In this document: positions 41,046-51,529 of the stretch, piece after piece | How the letters are laid out: every line of letters begins with the position of its first letter | Numbering within the stretch: position 1 is the stretch's first letter | Origin: an uncultured Bacteroidota bacterium | GTDB taxonomy: Bacteria; Bacteroidota; Bacteroidia; Flavobacteriales; Flavobacteriaceae | Reading direction: 5' to 3' | Assembly (NCBI GenBank): GCA_902593165.1 | Contig: CACJHI010000002.1 | Coordinates: 1-64,000 of the forward strand | Length of the DNA stretch: 64,000 nucleotides | Notes under the pieces: model-generated | Told to the model about the DNA's origin: nothing | The model's database searches: none | Seen by the model: only the letters and a program-made list of their open reading frames with translations | Translations under genes and position numbers: made by a program

Positions 41046-42029
41046 CTACAAATGAAAGAATTTTTTCTTACCAAGTATAAAATATTTATACACTATGCTG
41101 TTGATTTTGAAATAATTAGGCCTATTTATATGGTTATTTCTATTACTTAAAAGCATTTTTACATTTATAAAATAGTCTAACTGAGCCTTATATATTGATA
41201 GGAAATTAGAAATTTCCCCACGAATAAGAAATCTAAATGATGAGAGAATATCCATCATTAACCTAATAGTTAAGATGCTAACAAGTCTTTTTAATGGGAG
41301 ATTCTTTGTAAGCATGAACAATGAATTTCTATAGTTTAAATAGGTTTTCTTTGAGTTTATTTTAATTGTTGCTGCTCCTTGATGATAAACCTTAGAGGAG
41401 GAAATATAGTAGACACTATAGCCATGGTTAAATGCTCTCCAGCAAAAATCAATTTCTTCCATATGGGCAAAAAAACTCTTATCAAAACCTCCTAAGTCAT
41501 TAAAAATCTTTTTTGACAAGAACATACATGCTCCTGAAGACCAAAATATTTTGTTATCTAAGTATTGATTGTTATCCTCCTCAATAGTATTAAAAATTCT
41601 ACCTCTACAGTAAGGATATCCATATTTATCAATAAATCCTCCAGCTGCTCCAGCATATTCAAAGTAGTTGGGATTATTTAAATCAAGAATCTTAGGTTGG
41701 ATTATTGAATTAGGATGATTATTTAACCTTTCTTTAATTGGTTCAAGCCAGTCTTTTGTAACCTCTATATCGTTGTTTATTATACATAAATAATCTTCTT
41801 TAACATCTTGAATACCAATATTATATCCCTCAGCAAAACCATAATTTTTGTTTAAGCTTATTATTTTAACATCATTATGGTTTTCTCTTATGTATTTAAG
41901 TGATTCATCTTTTGAATTGTTATCTATTACATAAACATTTTGATCTGGAGAATTATCAATTATTGTTTTAAGATACTTTTTTAAAAGTTCTAGTCCATTC
42001 CAGTTTATTACAACAATCCCAATTTTCAT
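41046..42029 (-). CDS. Glycosyltransferase family 2
   Basis: IGIVVINWNGLELLKKYLKTI; YVIDNNSKDES; CIINNDIEVTKDWLEP; GGFDKSFFAHMEEIDFCWRA. Confidence 0.92.
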   Translation of the reverse strand: MKIGIVVINWNGLELLKKYLKTIIDNSPDQNVYVIDNNSKDESLKYIRENHNDVKIISLNKNYGFAEGYNIGIQDVKEDYLCIINNDIEVTKDWLEPIKERLNNHPNSIIQPKILDLNNPNYFEYAGAAGGFIDKYGYPYCRGRIFNTIEEDNNQYLDNKIFWSSGACMFLSKKIFNDLGGFDKSFFAHMEEIDFCWRAFNHGYSVYYISSSKVYHQGAATIKINSKKTYLNYRNSLFMLTKNLPLKRLVSILTIRLMMDILSSFRFLIRGEISNFLSIYKAQLDYFINVKMLLSNRNNHINRPNYFKINSIVYKYFILGKKKFFHL

Positions 42030-42469
42030 TTATAATAAGTAGTTAAATTTTCTTTTTGCTTATATACCTTCTCACTCTCATCATAATTAAAATAAAAATG
42101 ACTTATTCCATTGGTAACTATAATATTTTTACTTTTTAATTCTAAATTATATCTCATTACTTGATCAAAATGATCTTGATTTATTTTTATTTCATGAGAC
42201 TTACATTCTACTAATATATTAACATCTCCTGACGAGTCATAGACAACAATATCATATCTTTTTAAAACTTTGTTAATATAGAATACTTTCTCGCAATTAA
42301 TCAGTGATTTAGGGTAGTTTTTAGACAAAATAAATTTTATAAAGTTCTGTCTTACCCATTCTTCTGGTGTCAAAACAATCCACTTCTTTCTTATTTCATC
42401 AAAAATGATATTATTCTTTTTTTCTTTTTTAATTTTAAACTCGAATAAAGGTAGATTTAACTTTCTCAC
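42026..42469 (-). CDS. Stand-alone HsdR-N-like PD-(D/E)XK domain protein
   Basis: RKKWIVLTPEEWVRQNFIKFI; RYDIVVYDSSGDVNILVECKS (D...ExK core). Confidence 0.78.
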   Translation of the reverse strand: MRKLNLPLFEFKIKKEKKNNIIFDEIRKKWIVLTPEEWVRQNFIKFILSKNYPKSLINCEKVFYINKVLKRYDIVVYDSSGDVNILVECKSHEIKINQDHFDQVMRYNLELKSKNIIVTNGISHFYFNYDESEKVYKQKENLTTYYK

Positions 42470-42478
42470 ACTATAAAT

Positions 42479-43489
42479 ATGTCAGAATATAATAAATTAA
42501 TTAATGATATAAATGACAGAAATTTTTTACCTGTCTACCTTATGCATGGAGATGAAAATTATTTTTCTGATCAAATCATCAATCTTTTGGTATCAAATGT
42601 AATTAATGAAGATTCTGTAGACTTTGATTTAAAAAAGATTTATGGAAAAAAATCTGATGAAAATCAAGAAAGTGAGGTTATAGACTTTGTCAAAAGATTC
42701 CCTTTAAGTGGGGATTATAATCTATTAATAGTAAAGGATGCAAAAAATTTATCAAACGATTTTAAAAATATTATTTCATATTTAGAAAATATAAATCCTA
42801 GGACAATTCTAGTCTTAGCCTTCAGTGGTAGTATAGATAAAAGAAAAAAAATCTATAAGTCTGCACAAAAAAATGGAGTTGTTTTTGAGTCAAAAAAAAT
42901 CTATGAAAATCAAGTATATAAATGGATTGAGAATCAATGCGTTCATAATTCATTAGATCTCCATCCAAATTCAATTAAAATTATCTCTGATTTTACTGGA
43001 AATGATTTATCTCAAATAGATAATGAGTTGGAAAAATTAAAATTAAACTCAAAAGAAGGACAGACTATTAGTCCAAATGAAGTCGAGAGTATAATTGGAT
43101 TTAGTAAAGAATATAATTTTTTTGAGTTAACTAAAGTTATTGGAAAAAACAATCTTAACAAAACAATTGAGATAGCCTCTTATATGAGTAAAAACAATAA
43201 AAAATATCCTGTACCTCTTATTGTAGCTACTATTTACTCTTTTTTTAATAAGTTATTTATATATCACTCAATTGAAAACAAAAAGGAGGCTTCAAAGATC
43301 CTTGGAATTAATCCTTATTTTATTGATGAATACCACCAAGCTTCATCATTTTATCCTATGAAAAGAATATCTAAAATTTTTGAGTTCCTTTTAGAGGCTG
43401 ATAAAAGGTCAAAAGGAATTGACTTTGATAATAATGATCAAGAAGGCATTATTAACGATCTAATTTTTAAAATATTTAAATCAAAATAA
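42479..43489 (+). CDS. holA: DNA polymerase III delta subunit
   Basis: FLPVYLMHGDENYFSDQIINLL; DLSQIDNELEKLKL; clamp-loader delta pattern. Confidence 0.88.
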   Translation: MSEYNKLINDINDRNFLPVYLMHGDENYFSDQIINLLVSNVINEDSVDFDLKKIYGKKSDENQESEVIDFVKRFPLSGDYNLLIVKDAKNLSNDFKNIISYLENINPRTILVLAFSGSIDKRKKIYKSAQKNGVVFESKKIYENQVYKWIENQCVHNSLDLHPNSIKIISDFTGNDLSQIDNELEKLKLNSKEGQTISPNEVESIIGFSKEYNFFELTKVIGKNNLNKTIEIASYMSKNNKKYPVPLIVATIYSFFNKLFIYHSIENKKEASKILGINPYFIDEYHQASSFYPMKRISKIFEFLLEADKRSKGIDFDNNDQEGIINDLIFKIFKSK

Positions 43490-45880
43490 TTTATTGAACT
43501 TATCTGGGTTTGCCTCCCTTATAATTGTATATATTTCTTCAAATATATCTTCAAATGAAGGCTTACTAATATAGTCTCCATCAGATCCATATGGAGGCCT
43601 ATGATCTTTTGCAGTTAATAATGATGGCTCACTATCCAAATGTCTGTATATATCTTGATTCTCAAGTAGTTCTTGAAGAATATAACTGGATCCACCTCCT
43701 GGCATATCTTCATCAATTATAAGGAGTCTATTTGTTTTTATTATGCTTTTTGAAATTTCCTTTTTTATATCAAATGGAAGCAGACTTTGGACATCTATAA
43801 CTTCACAGCTTATTCCATGTTTTTCAATTTCTTCGGCTACATTAAAAACAATATTTAAAGTAGAACCATATGATACTAATGTTATATCTGACCCCTCTCT
43901 TAGAATTTCAATCTCTCCAATTGGAGTCTTAAATTCACCATAATTAATTGGTAATTCCTCTTTTGTCCTGTACCCATTTAATGGTTCAATTACAACAGCG
44001 GGCTGATCAAGATCTAAGAGTGAATTATAAAAACCAGCAGCTTGAGTCATGTTTCTGGGAGTAAGAATAAAAAGACCTCTTAAAAAACTTATCATCCCAC
44101 CAAGTGGTGATCCTGAATGCCAAATACCTTCAAGCCTGTGTCCTCTTGTTCTAACTATTAATGGAGCTTTTTGTCCTCCATGAGTCCTGTAAGTCAATGT
44201 TGCTAGATCATCACTGAGTATCTGAAGTGCATATAATATATAATCTAGATATTGAATCTCAGCTATAGGTCTTAAACCTCTCATAGCCATTCCAATTCCT
44301 TGACCTACAATAGTTGATTCTCTTATACTTGTATCAAAAACTCTATTTATACCATATTTCTTTTGAAGTCCCTCCAAACCTTGGTTCACATCACCTATTT
44401 TACCTACATCTTCACCAAAAATGAAAATTTTTGAATTTTTTTCTAAAAGTCTATCAAAATTATCTCTAATTATTATTCTACCGTCAACAAACATCTTTTC
44501 ATCAGAGTATAAGGGTTTAACTTTAGGTATACTATTAACAGTTTCAATATTAATTGAATATAAATCTGAAGAATATTTATCTGAAAGTATATTCATATAT
44601 TTATTTTTCCAACTATTAAGACTTTCTCTGTCATTGTGGTTACCAGCATCTAATTGATAAATTAGTCTTCTACATATTTTAATTAATTCTGAAAAATTAG
44701 AATCGTCTAAATCTGAAAACATTTCACTAATTTCTTGAGGACTAATTGATTCCTCAAGGTTATTAATTGTTTGAACTAAATCTGTTTTTGAATCTTTTAT
44801 GGGTCTTTGATAATGATCCCAAGCTAATTTTTTCTCATCCTTAACATAACTAGAAATCTCATCCTTTATACTTTGCATCTTTTTCTTTGTACAGAGTTTA
44901 TTTTTAAGTATCCATTCCTCAAACTTTTTATTACAGTCATTTTCAGCTTCCCATTTCAGTCTATCCTCACTTTTATATCTCTCATGAGACCCAGAGGTTG
45001 AGTGACCAAGTGGTTGTGTTAGTTCAGTTACATGAACTATTACAGGAATATGATGCTTCCTTGCTATTTTGTCAGCATATGAATATGTTTTCATCAATGA
45101 CTGATAGTCCCATCCTTTAACTTCAAGTATTTCTATTCCTGATGAATCAGATGAGATCTTAAAACCTGCAAGCGCTTTTGATATACTTTCTTTAGTTGTG
45201 TGATCTTTATTATGAACAGATATTCCATATTCATCATCCCATATGCTTATAATTGTAGGAATCTGTAGAACTCCACATGCATTTATTGCTTCAAAAAATA
45301 TTCCCTGACTTGTGCTTGCGTTTCCAATTGTTCCCCAGACAACTTCATTACCATTTTTAGAGAATTTTTCAGAATCGATTATCCTATTATTTCTGTAAAT
45401 TTTCGAGGCTAGACCAAGACCAACAAGCCTTGACATTTGACTAGCAGTTGGAGAAATATCTGATATGTGATTTTTTTGTGATGTCTGGTCTATCCAATTA
45501 TTATTTTCATCAATTGTATTTGTTAAAAAATGACCAGCCATTTGTCTACCCCCTGACATTTTTTCATAAACTTTGTCGGGATGACCATATACTGCAGAAA
45601 AAATTTCTCTTGCAGAGAGTAAATTTTGTGACATTAATAAGGTTTGATCTCGGTAGTAGCCTGATCTGTAGTCACCATCTTTAAAGAAATGACTCATTAC
45701 TACTTGAGGTAACTCTTTTCCATCACCAAAAATTCCAAACTTTCCTTTTCCTAATAACACCTCACGTCTTCCTTGAACACTTGTTTCACGGCTTAAGGAT
45801 ACAGTTCTGAAGTCATTAATAACTTTTTCCTTAAATTTTTTTAAGCTAATCTCCTCTTTTATAGAACTAGATATACTCAT
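43481..45880 (-). CDS. Fused alpha/beta 2-oxoacid dehydrogenase E1-like enzyme (variant ThDP motif)
   Basis: YYRDQTLLMSQNLLSAREIF; GTIGNASTSQGIFFEAINACG; beta part FGEDVGKIGDVNQGLEGLQKKYGINRVFDTSIRESTIVGQGIGMAMRGLRPIAEIQYLDY. Confidence 0.9.
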   Translation of the reverse strand: MSISSSIKEEISLKKFKEKVINDFRTVSLSRETSVQGRREVLLGKGKFGIFGDGKELPQVVMSHFFKDGDYRSGYYRDQTLLMSQNLLSAREIFSAVYGHPDKVYEKMSGGRQMAGHFLTNTIDENNNWIDQTSQKNHISDISPTASQMSRLVGLGLASKIYRNNRIIDSEKFSKNGNEVVWGTIGNASTSQGIFFEAINACGVLQIPTIISIWDDEYGISVHNKDHTTKESISKALAGFKISSDSSGIEILEVKGWDYQSLMKTYSYADKIARKHHIPVIVHVTELTQPLGHSTSGSHERYKSEDRLKWEAENDCNKKFEEWILKNKLCTKKKMQSIKDEISSYVKDEKKLAWDHYQRPIKDSKTDLVQTINNLEESISPQEISEMFSDLDDSNFSELIKICRRLIYQLDAGNHNDRESLNSWKNKYMNILSDKYSSDLYSINIETVNSIPKVKPLYSDEKMFVDGRIIIRDNFDRLLEKNSKIFIFGEDVGKIGDVNQGLEGLQKKYGINRVFDTSIRESTIVGQGIGMAMRGLRPIAEIQYLDYILYALQILSDDLATLTYRTHGGQKAPLIVRTRGHRLEGIWHSGSPLGGMISFLRGLFILTPRNMTQAAGFYNSLLDLDQPAVVIEPLNGYRTKEELPINYGEFKTPIGEIEILREGSDITLVSYGSTLNIVFNVAEEIEKHGISCEVIDVQSLLPFDIKKEISKSIIKTNRLLIIDEDMPGGGSSYILQELLENQDIYRHLDSEPSLLTAKDHRPPYGSDGDYISKPSFEDIFEEIYTIIREANPDKFNKLF

Positions 45881-45917
45881 AGGGATTGCAAACTTACAAA
45901 TAATTATACGAACTACT

Positions 45918-48698
45918 CTAGAGCCATCTTCTTGAGAAAAGCTTCCCTAATGATTCTAAATTATATGATACAATAAAACGTATTTTGTTATAATATCTGA
46001 AATCATTAAGTTCAAACCCATTAGATGAACTAACTGGAAAATATAGTTCAAAAAAGTCAGGAAGTAAATTTAGTCTTAGTCCAGTCCCATAGAAATATCT
46101 TGAATCAGAATCTTTGTTTTTAAGCATCCCCAGATCAAGATATCCTTCAACCCATTTCCATATTCCAATATTTAAGTTGGAGGTTAGCATGAAATTATTT
46201 GTAGTTGGATCATCAAAAAATGATTTAAACCCTCCACCAGCCATTATAAACTGCTGACTGAGTAAACCTGTTCTCTCAGATCTACCTAGATAATTGTCCA
46301 AGAATAGATAGCCTCCTGATCTACCAAGATTATATTTAAAATTGTCAAACTGATCGTCATTCCAAAAAAACTTTCCTAAATATATTCTTGCTTGAAATTG
46401 TCTATTACTATTGAATAGTTTTCTGTAATCAAATATTAAATTTATTTTACCAAAATTATTAGAGAATTCTGTATTAACAGATGTCTTTAAATACTTAATT
46501 ATGCCAATATCTGAATAATAGTAGCCTAGATTAAATATTGAATATTTGTCTAAACTATTTTTACTTTCAATATTTTTTTCTTTATCAACGCTAAACATTG
46601 ATAAAGAAATAGATTTTCTAATCTTAGATCTTAAATTATTATTATCTCTAAAATTTATTTGAATAGATGGAGAAAAAACCTGATATCTTAGGTTTTCATT
46701 ATAATGATTTGTGTTATAGTAGAGGTTGAAAAGTGTTGAATAATTATTTTTAATCTCATTGTTAATCTGATACCTAAAGTTCATTGAACCAACTAAAGTC
46801 TTTTCTTTAGATGCATATTGTGTAAAAACTTCAAAGCTAAGTGGTCGATTTTTTATTCCCCTATTTATTAGATTTATTCCTGGAGATACCCCACTATATA
46901 AATTATATGTAACCTCAGGTCTGTAGTATATATTCCTATACTTGGGATTTTCTAAATCCCCAACAAATTTTAATTTTAATGGCTTTAAATTAGATTTTGA
47001 CTTACCGTATAACCAGTTATTACTTCTGTTAAATTCAGGTAATTTTATAATTGGATTTATCGCTACATAATCAAAATCAATTTTTGGAAGTTCAACTTTA
47101 CCATTTTTATTAAATATTTCTGAATATATAATTGAATCATTTTTAACAAGTCCAACTGAATAGGGTAGTTCAATGTTATTTTTTTCAGATACCGAAAAAC
47201 CATCTATACCTATTTTCTTGATTTTTAAATCAATTGATTGCCTGCTTCCTAAATAGTCATCTATAAACCATTTCAAATTACTCTTAGGATAATTAATGAA
47301 TAAACTATTTAACTCATTTCGCGAATTAATTACACTTACATTTTTAATTAATTCTTTAAACTCATTATCCCCAATGATACTCTCTATATATATTAAGCCA
47401 ACTCCTGAGTGATAAGGCGAGGCAATCTCTTCATTTATCCTAGTTAAAGATTCACTTGATTGATCATCTATTTGGTGAAGGTTTAGTCTTTGGACATATT
47501 CTGAATAGTTTAGGAATAAATCATTAAAGTTAATTTTTGATATCTCATAGTTCTTTATGAGTCCAAATCTGGATAATCTTCCTAAAAATTTGACTTCGGG
47601 GTAATATTCACCTATATATTTATTAATCAAGAATATTTCAAGGCCACTATATAACCAGTGAGAATCTCTTTTATTTAAATTTATTTTATGATTTAAATAG
47701 TTTTTGACAAATGATTTTAGAAAAACTATTTCCTCTAAAAATTGATCTGAAAATGGACTTATAAAACTAGGAAGTTCATTTAGTCCATAAAATGGGTTTG
47801 ATTCATAATCTGATTTAGGTATTAAGAGTTTAAACTTATCTGTGTCGTCAAAATAATTTGTTACAAACTTGCTTACTCTGTTAAATTTAATCTCTGCCTC
47901 TAAAGGATCAGAAATTCTAAATATATCTGTTTCAATCTCAATATCTTCATTATATATAGAACTAAAGTCATCCTCAATAACTAAGTTTAATCTTACATTA
48001 TTAATTCCTGAACCGTATAGCACGACAGTCTTAATTTGGTTAGTTACAATTTTCTCACCTTTATTTAGATTGGAATTTAAATTATAATCTCCTTCATAAG
48101 AGAAATTTAAATTATAGGTTGACTCTTTTAATGATTGATCATCAAGATTTAAATTACTTTGTTTAAGCCATTCATCCTGATATATATTTGAAAATACAAT
48201 TATCCAATTCTTTAAATAAAAGTTCTTATCATCATATCCAAAACCTGTAAATTTAGAATCAGGAAGCTTTATAGTGTATTTTAACTCTATCGATATAGAC
48301 TCATTTATTTCTAATGGTTCTTCTAATTTAATTCTTATTATATCTGACTGATCTTGATATCTATTCCATGTCAATACATTATCTGACTTTAGTTCATTTA
48401 TTAATGTATATCCTCTTTGTCTTTTCTTAGCAAAAGAAAAGCTCCTCGAGTATTCATCAGAAATTCTCTTGGCAAGTTTTGTTTCATTGTTGATATATGA
48501 ATTTGACCAATCCTCTAGAAATATTTCGTTTAATATGATGTTAGAGGTGTTTTTAAATTTCATTATCTGACTAACCTCAATACTCTTCTCATCAATATTT
48601 AGAATAGCATCGACATTATAGGAGTTAATGTCTTGACTTTTTAGCAGTGGAGAAATAATTAAAGTCCCAATCGTTAAAATATTTACTAAAAATCTCAT
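45918..48698 (-). CDS. M1 aminopeptidase-like protein without visible HExxH, with C-terminal outer-membrane barrel-like region
   Basis: N-terminal signal and M1-like beta domain (YNVDAILNIDEKSIEVSQIMKFKNTS...LNEIFLEDW), HWLYSGLEIFLINKYIGEYYPE; C-terminal ~300 aa alternating beta pattern. Confidence 0.65.
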   Translation of the reverse strand: MRFLVNILTIGTLIISPLLKSQDINSYNVDAILNIDEKSIEVSQIMKFKNTSNIILNEIFLEDWSNSYINNETKLAKRISDEYSRSFSFAKKRQRGYTLINELKSDNVLTWNRYQDQSDIIRIKLEEPLEINESISIELKYTIKLPDSKFTGFGYDDKNFYLKNWIIVFSNIYQDEWLKQSNLNLDDQSLKESTYNLNFSYEGDYNLNSNLNKGEKIVTNQIKTVVLYGSGINNVRLNLVIEDDFSSIYNEDIEIETDIFRISDPLEAEIKFNRVSKFVTNYFDDTDKFKLLIPKSDYESNPFYGLNELPSFISPFSDQFLEEIVFLKSFVKNYLNHKINLNKRDSHWLYSGLEIFLINKYIGEYYPEVKFLGRLSRFGLIKNYEISKINFNDLFLNYSEYVQRLNLHQIDDQSSESLTRINEEIASPYHSGVGLIYIESIIGDNEFKELIKNVSVINSRNELNSLFINYPKSNLKWFIDDYLGSRQSIDLKIKKIGIDGFSVSEKNNIELPYSVGLVKNDSIIYSEIFNKNGKVELPKIDFDYVAINPIIKLPEFNRSNNWLYGKSKSNLKPLKLKFVGDLENPKYRNIYYRPEVTYNLYSGVSPGINLINRGIKNRPLSFEVFTQYASKEKTLVGSMNFRYQINNEIKNNYSTLFNLYYNTNHYNENLRYQVFSPSIQINFRDNNNLRSKIRKSISLSMFSVDKEKNIESKNSLDKYSIFNLGYYYSDIGIIKYLKTSVNTEFSNNFGKINLIFDYRKLFNSNRQFQARIYLGKFFWNDDQFDNFKYNLGRSGGYLFLDNYLGRSERTGLLSQQFIMAGGGFKSFFDDPTTNNFMLTSNLNIGIWKWVEGYLDLGMLKNKDSDSRYFYGTGLRLNLLPDFFELYFPVSSSNGFELNDFRYYNKIRFIVSYNLESLGKLFSRRWL

Positions 48699-51520
48699 TA
48701 ATTATATTCTTTTGAAAGATATTCTGCTGTATACCCTTTATTGTTTTTAATAATATCAATTGGGCTGCCACTATCTATTAATTTCCCTCCATTTTTTCCT
48801 CCTTCAGGACCTATATCAATAATATGATCAACCTGTTTAATAACATCTAAATTATGTTCAATTATAATTATTGTGTTGCCTTTATCAACAAGTTGATTTA
48901 AGACGTTCAATAAGATTCTAATATCTTCAAAGTGTAACCCTGTTGTTGGTTCATCAAGTATATATAGAGTTCTCCCAGTATCTTTTTTTGATAGCTCACT
49001 TGCTAATTTAATTCTTTGAGATTCACCACCTGATAGAGTGGTAGAGGACTGTCCCAGTGTAATATATCCCAATCCAACACTTTCAATTGCCTTAAGCTTA
49101 TTGTAAATTTTTGGAATGGATGAGAAAAATTCTAGAGACTTAGAAACACTCATATCTAAAACATCTGAAATGGATTTACCTTTGTATCTAACTTCAAGTG
49201 TCTCTCTATTAAATCTTTTGCCATTACACACTTCACATTCAACAAACACATCTGGTAAAAAGTTCATTTCTATCAATTTCATTCCACCTCCTTTACAATT
49301 TTCACATCTACCGCCAGATACATTAAAGCTGAATCTTCCTGGCTTATAGCCTCTAATTTTTGATTCTACGGTATCAGAAAAAAGCTTTCGGATTTCACTG
49401 TATACCCCCGTGTAAGTAGCAGGATTACTTCTGGGAGTTCTGCCAATTTGTTGTTGATTAACTTCTACTACTTTATCAATATTTTCAATTCCATCAATTT
49501 TTATAAATTCTAATGGTGATTTAACTGAATTATATATTTTGGAGTTTAGAATTGGATATAGAGTCTCATTAATTAGCGTAGACTTTCCGCTTCCTGATAC
49601 ACCCGTAACAGCTATCATTTTTCCTAAAGGGAATTCAACATCTATTTTTTTTAAATTATTTCCTTTACATCCATATAATTTTAAAGATTTTCCATTTCCT
49701 GACCTTATTTTTTTTGGAATTTTAATTTGTTTAGTTTCATTTAAATAATCTGCTGTAATTGTCTTTGATTTTTTAATATTTTCAGGAGTTCCCTCATATA
49801 TCAATTCACCACCATTAACTCCTGCAAATGGTCCTAAATCAATTATGTGATCAGAACTCATGATCATTTCTTTATCATGTTCAACTACAATTACAGAGTT
49901 TCCAGAATCTCTAAGTTTTTTTAAAGAGTCAATTAATTTTAGATTATCTTTTTGATGTAATCCAATACTAGGCTCATCTAGTATATAAAGAACTCCGACT
50001 AATTGAGAGCCAACTTGAGTTGCAAGTCTAACTCTTTGAGCCTCTCCACCTGATAATGATCTTGATGACCTTGAGAGGGTAAGGTATTCTAGACCCACAT
50101 CAATTAAAAACTGTATTCTAATTAATATTTCTTTAGTTATTTCTTCAGAAATTCTGATATCCTTATCTGACAACTTACTGTTTAGTTTTTCGAACCAACT
50201 TTTCAGCTCTGAAAGATCCATCTCGCTAAGTTGAAAAATATTTTTGTTATTAATTTTAAATGACCTTGATTCAATCTTTAGCCTACTACCATCACATGAC
50301 TTACACTTTTTAATATCTACATATTGAAGAGCCCAACGTCTTAAGTTTTTGGATTCATTATTATTTAATTGATCTTTAATAAAGGCTTCAATTCCCATAT
50401 AATCGATTTCATAATCTCTTTTTACACCTAAATCCTTTGAATTAATAGTAAAGCTTTTTTTACCACCAGTAAGAATAAATTCAATAGCATCTTTTGGAAC
50501 TTTTTTAATTGGATCGCTAAGCGAGAAGTTATAATATTTTGAGATAAGTTCTACTTGTCTGTGAATCCATGAGTTATCTTTTTTACCAATAGGTGCAATT
50601 CCTCCGTTGTTGATTGATACTGATTCGTCTGGAATTAATTTTTTTAAGTTAATCTCATACTCTGTCCCTAAACCATTACATGTTTCGCACATCCCTTTAG
50701 GTGAATTAAAAGAGAATGTATTGGGCTCAGGTTTAGGATATGAAATGCCCGTTTTGGGACACATTAAATTTCTACTAAAATATTCAGGTTTTCCTGAATC
50801 TGAGTCTAAAATAAAGATTGTATCATTTCCATATTTCATGGCTATCTTTATTGACTCTGAGAGAATCCTTTTAGATTCAAAATCATCTTTTACAGATAGA
50901 TTATCAACAACTAAACTAATATCGTGAGTTTTATACCTATCTAGCTTCATGCCTCTTTTAATATCAAGTATGTCTCCGTCTACTATAACTTTTGAAAATC
51001 CTTGCTTAGTAAAATTCTCAAATAAGTCTCTATAATGGCCTTTTCTAGATCGTATAATTGGAGCAAGAATTATGATTCTTTGATTTAAAAATTTTTCACA
51101 AATTAATTTTATAATCTCCTCATCAGTATTTTTTACCATTTTTAAATTAGACTTATGGCTATATGCTATTCCTACTCTTGCATACAATAGTCTAATAAAA
51201 TCATATATATCGGTTACTGTACCAACTGTTGATCTGGGGTTTTTGCTTGTAGTTTTTTGCTCAATTGCAATAACAGGGGAGAGTCCCTCAATTTTTTCTA
51301 CATCAGGTCTTTCATAATTCCCAACAAATTGTCTTATATATGCAGAAAAGGTCTCCATATATCTTCTCTGTCCCTCTGCATGTATTGTATCAAATGCCAG
51401 AGAAGATTTTCCGCTTCCAGATAAACCTGTAATGACAACAAGTTTCTCTCTAGGAATCTCTAAATCAAGATTTTTGAGATTATGAACTTTAGCACCTTCA
51501 ATTTGAATTGTGTTATCCAA
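48698..51520 (-). CDS. uvrA: Excinuclease ABC subunit A
   Basis: [59 protein letters not shown]; zinc motifs; [17 protein letters not shown]. Confidence 0.97.
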   Translation of the reverse strand: MDNTIQIEGAKVHNLKNLDLEIPREKLVVITGLSGSGKSSLAFDTIHAEGQRRYMETFSAYIRQFVGNYERPDVEKIEGLSPVIAIEQKTTSKNPRSTVGTVTDIYDFIRLLYARVGIAYSHKSNLKMVKNTDEEIIKLICEKFLNQRIIILAPIIRSRKGHYRDLFENFTKQGFSKVIVDGDILDIKRGMKLDRYKTHDISLVVDNLSVKDDFESKRILSESIKIAMKYGNDTIFILDSDSGKPEYFSRNLMCPKTGISYPKPEPNTFSFNSPKGMCETCNGLGTEYEINLKKLIPDESVSINNGGIAPIGKKDNSWIHRQVELISKYYNFSLSDPIKKVPKDAIEFILTGGKKSFTINSKDLGVKRDYEIDYMGIEAFIKDQLNNNESKNLRRWALQYVDIKKCKSCDGSRLKIESRSFKINNKNIFQLSEMDLSELKSWFEKLNSKLSDKDIRISEEITKEILIRIQFLIDVGLEYLTLSRSSRSLSGGEAQRVRLATQVGSQLVGVLYILDEPSIGLHQKDNLKLIDSLKKLRDSGNSVIVVEHDKEMIMSSDHIIDLGPFAGVNGGELIYEGTPENIKKSKTITADYLNETKQIKIPKKIRSGNGKSLKLYGCKGNNLKKIDVEFPLGKMIAVTGVSGSGKSTLINETLYPILNSKIYNSVKSPLEFIKIDGIENIDKVVEVNQQQIGRTPRSNPATYTGVYSEIRKLFSDTVESKIRGYKPGRFSFNVSGGRCENCKGGGMKLIEMNFLPDVFVECEVCNGKRFNRETLEVRYKGKSISDVLDMSVSKSLEFFSSIPKIYNKLKAIESVGLGYITLGQSSTTLSGGESQRIKLASELSKKDTGRTLYILDEPTTGLHFEDIRILLNVLNQLVDKGNTIIIIEHNLDVIKQVDHIIDIGPEGGKNGGKLIDSGSPIDIIKNNKGYTAEYLSKEYN

Positions 51521-51529
51521 TTAAATCAC

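Noticed and set aside
42026-42469. Type I restriction-modification locus
   Set aside because: Only an HsdR-N-like domain is present; no motor domain, HsdM or HsdS genes in the window.
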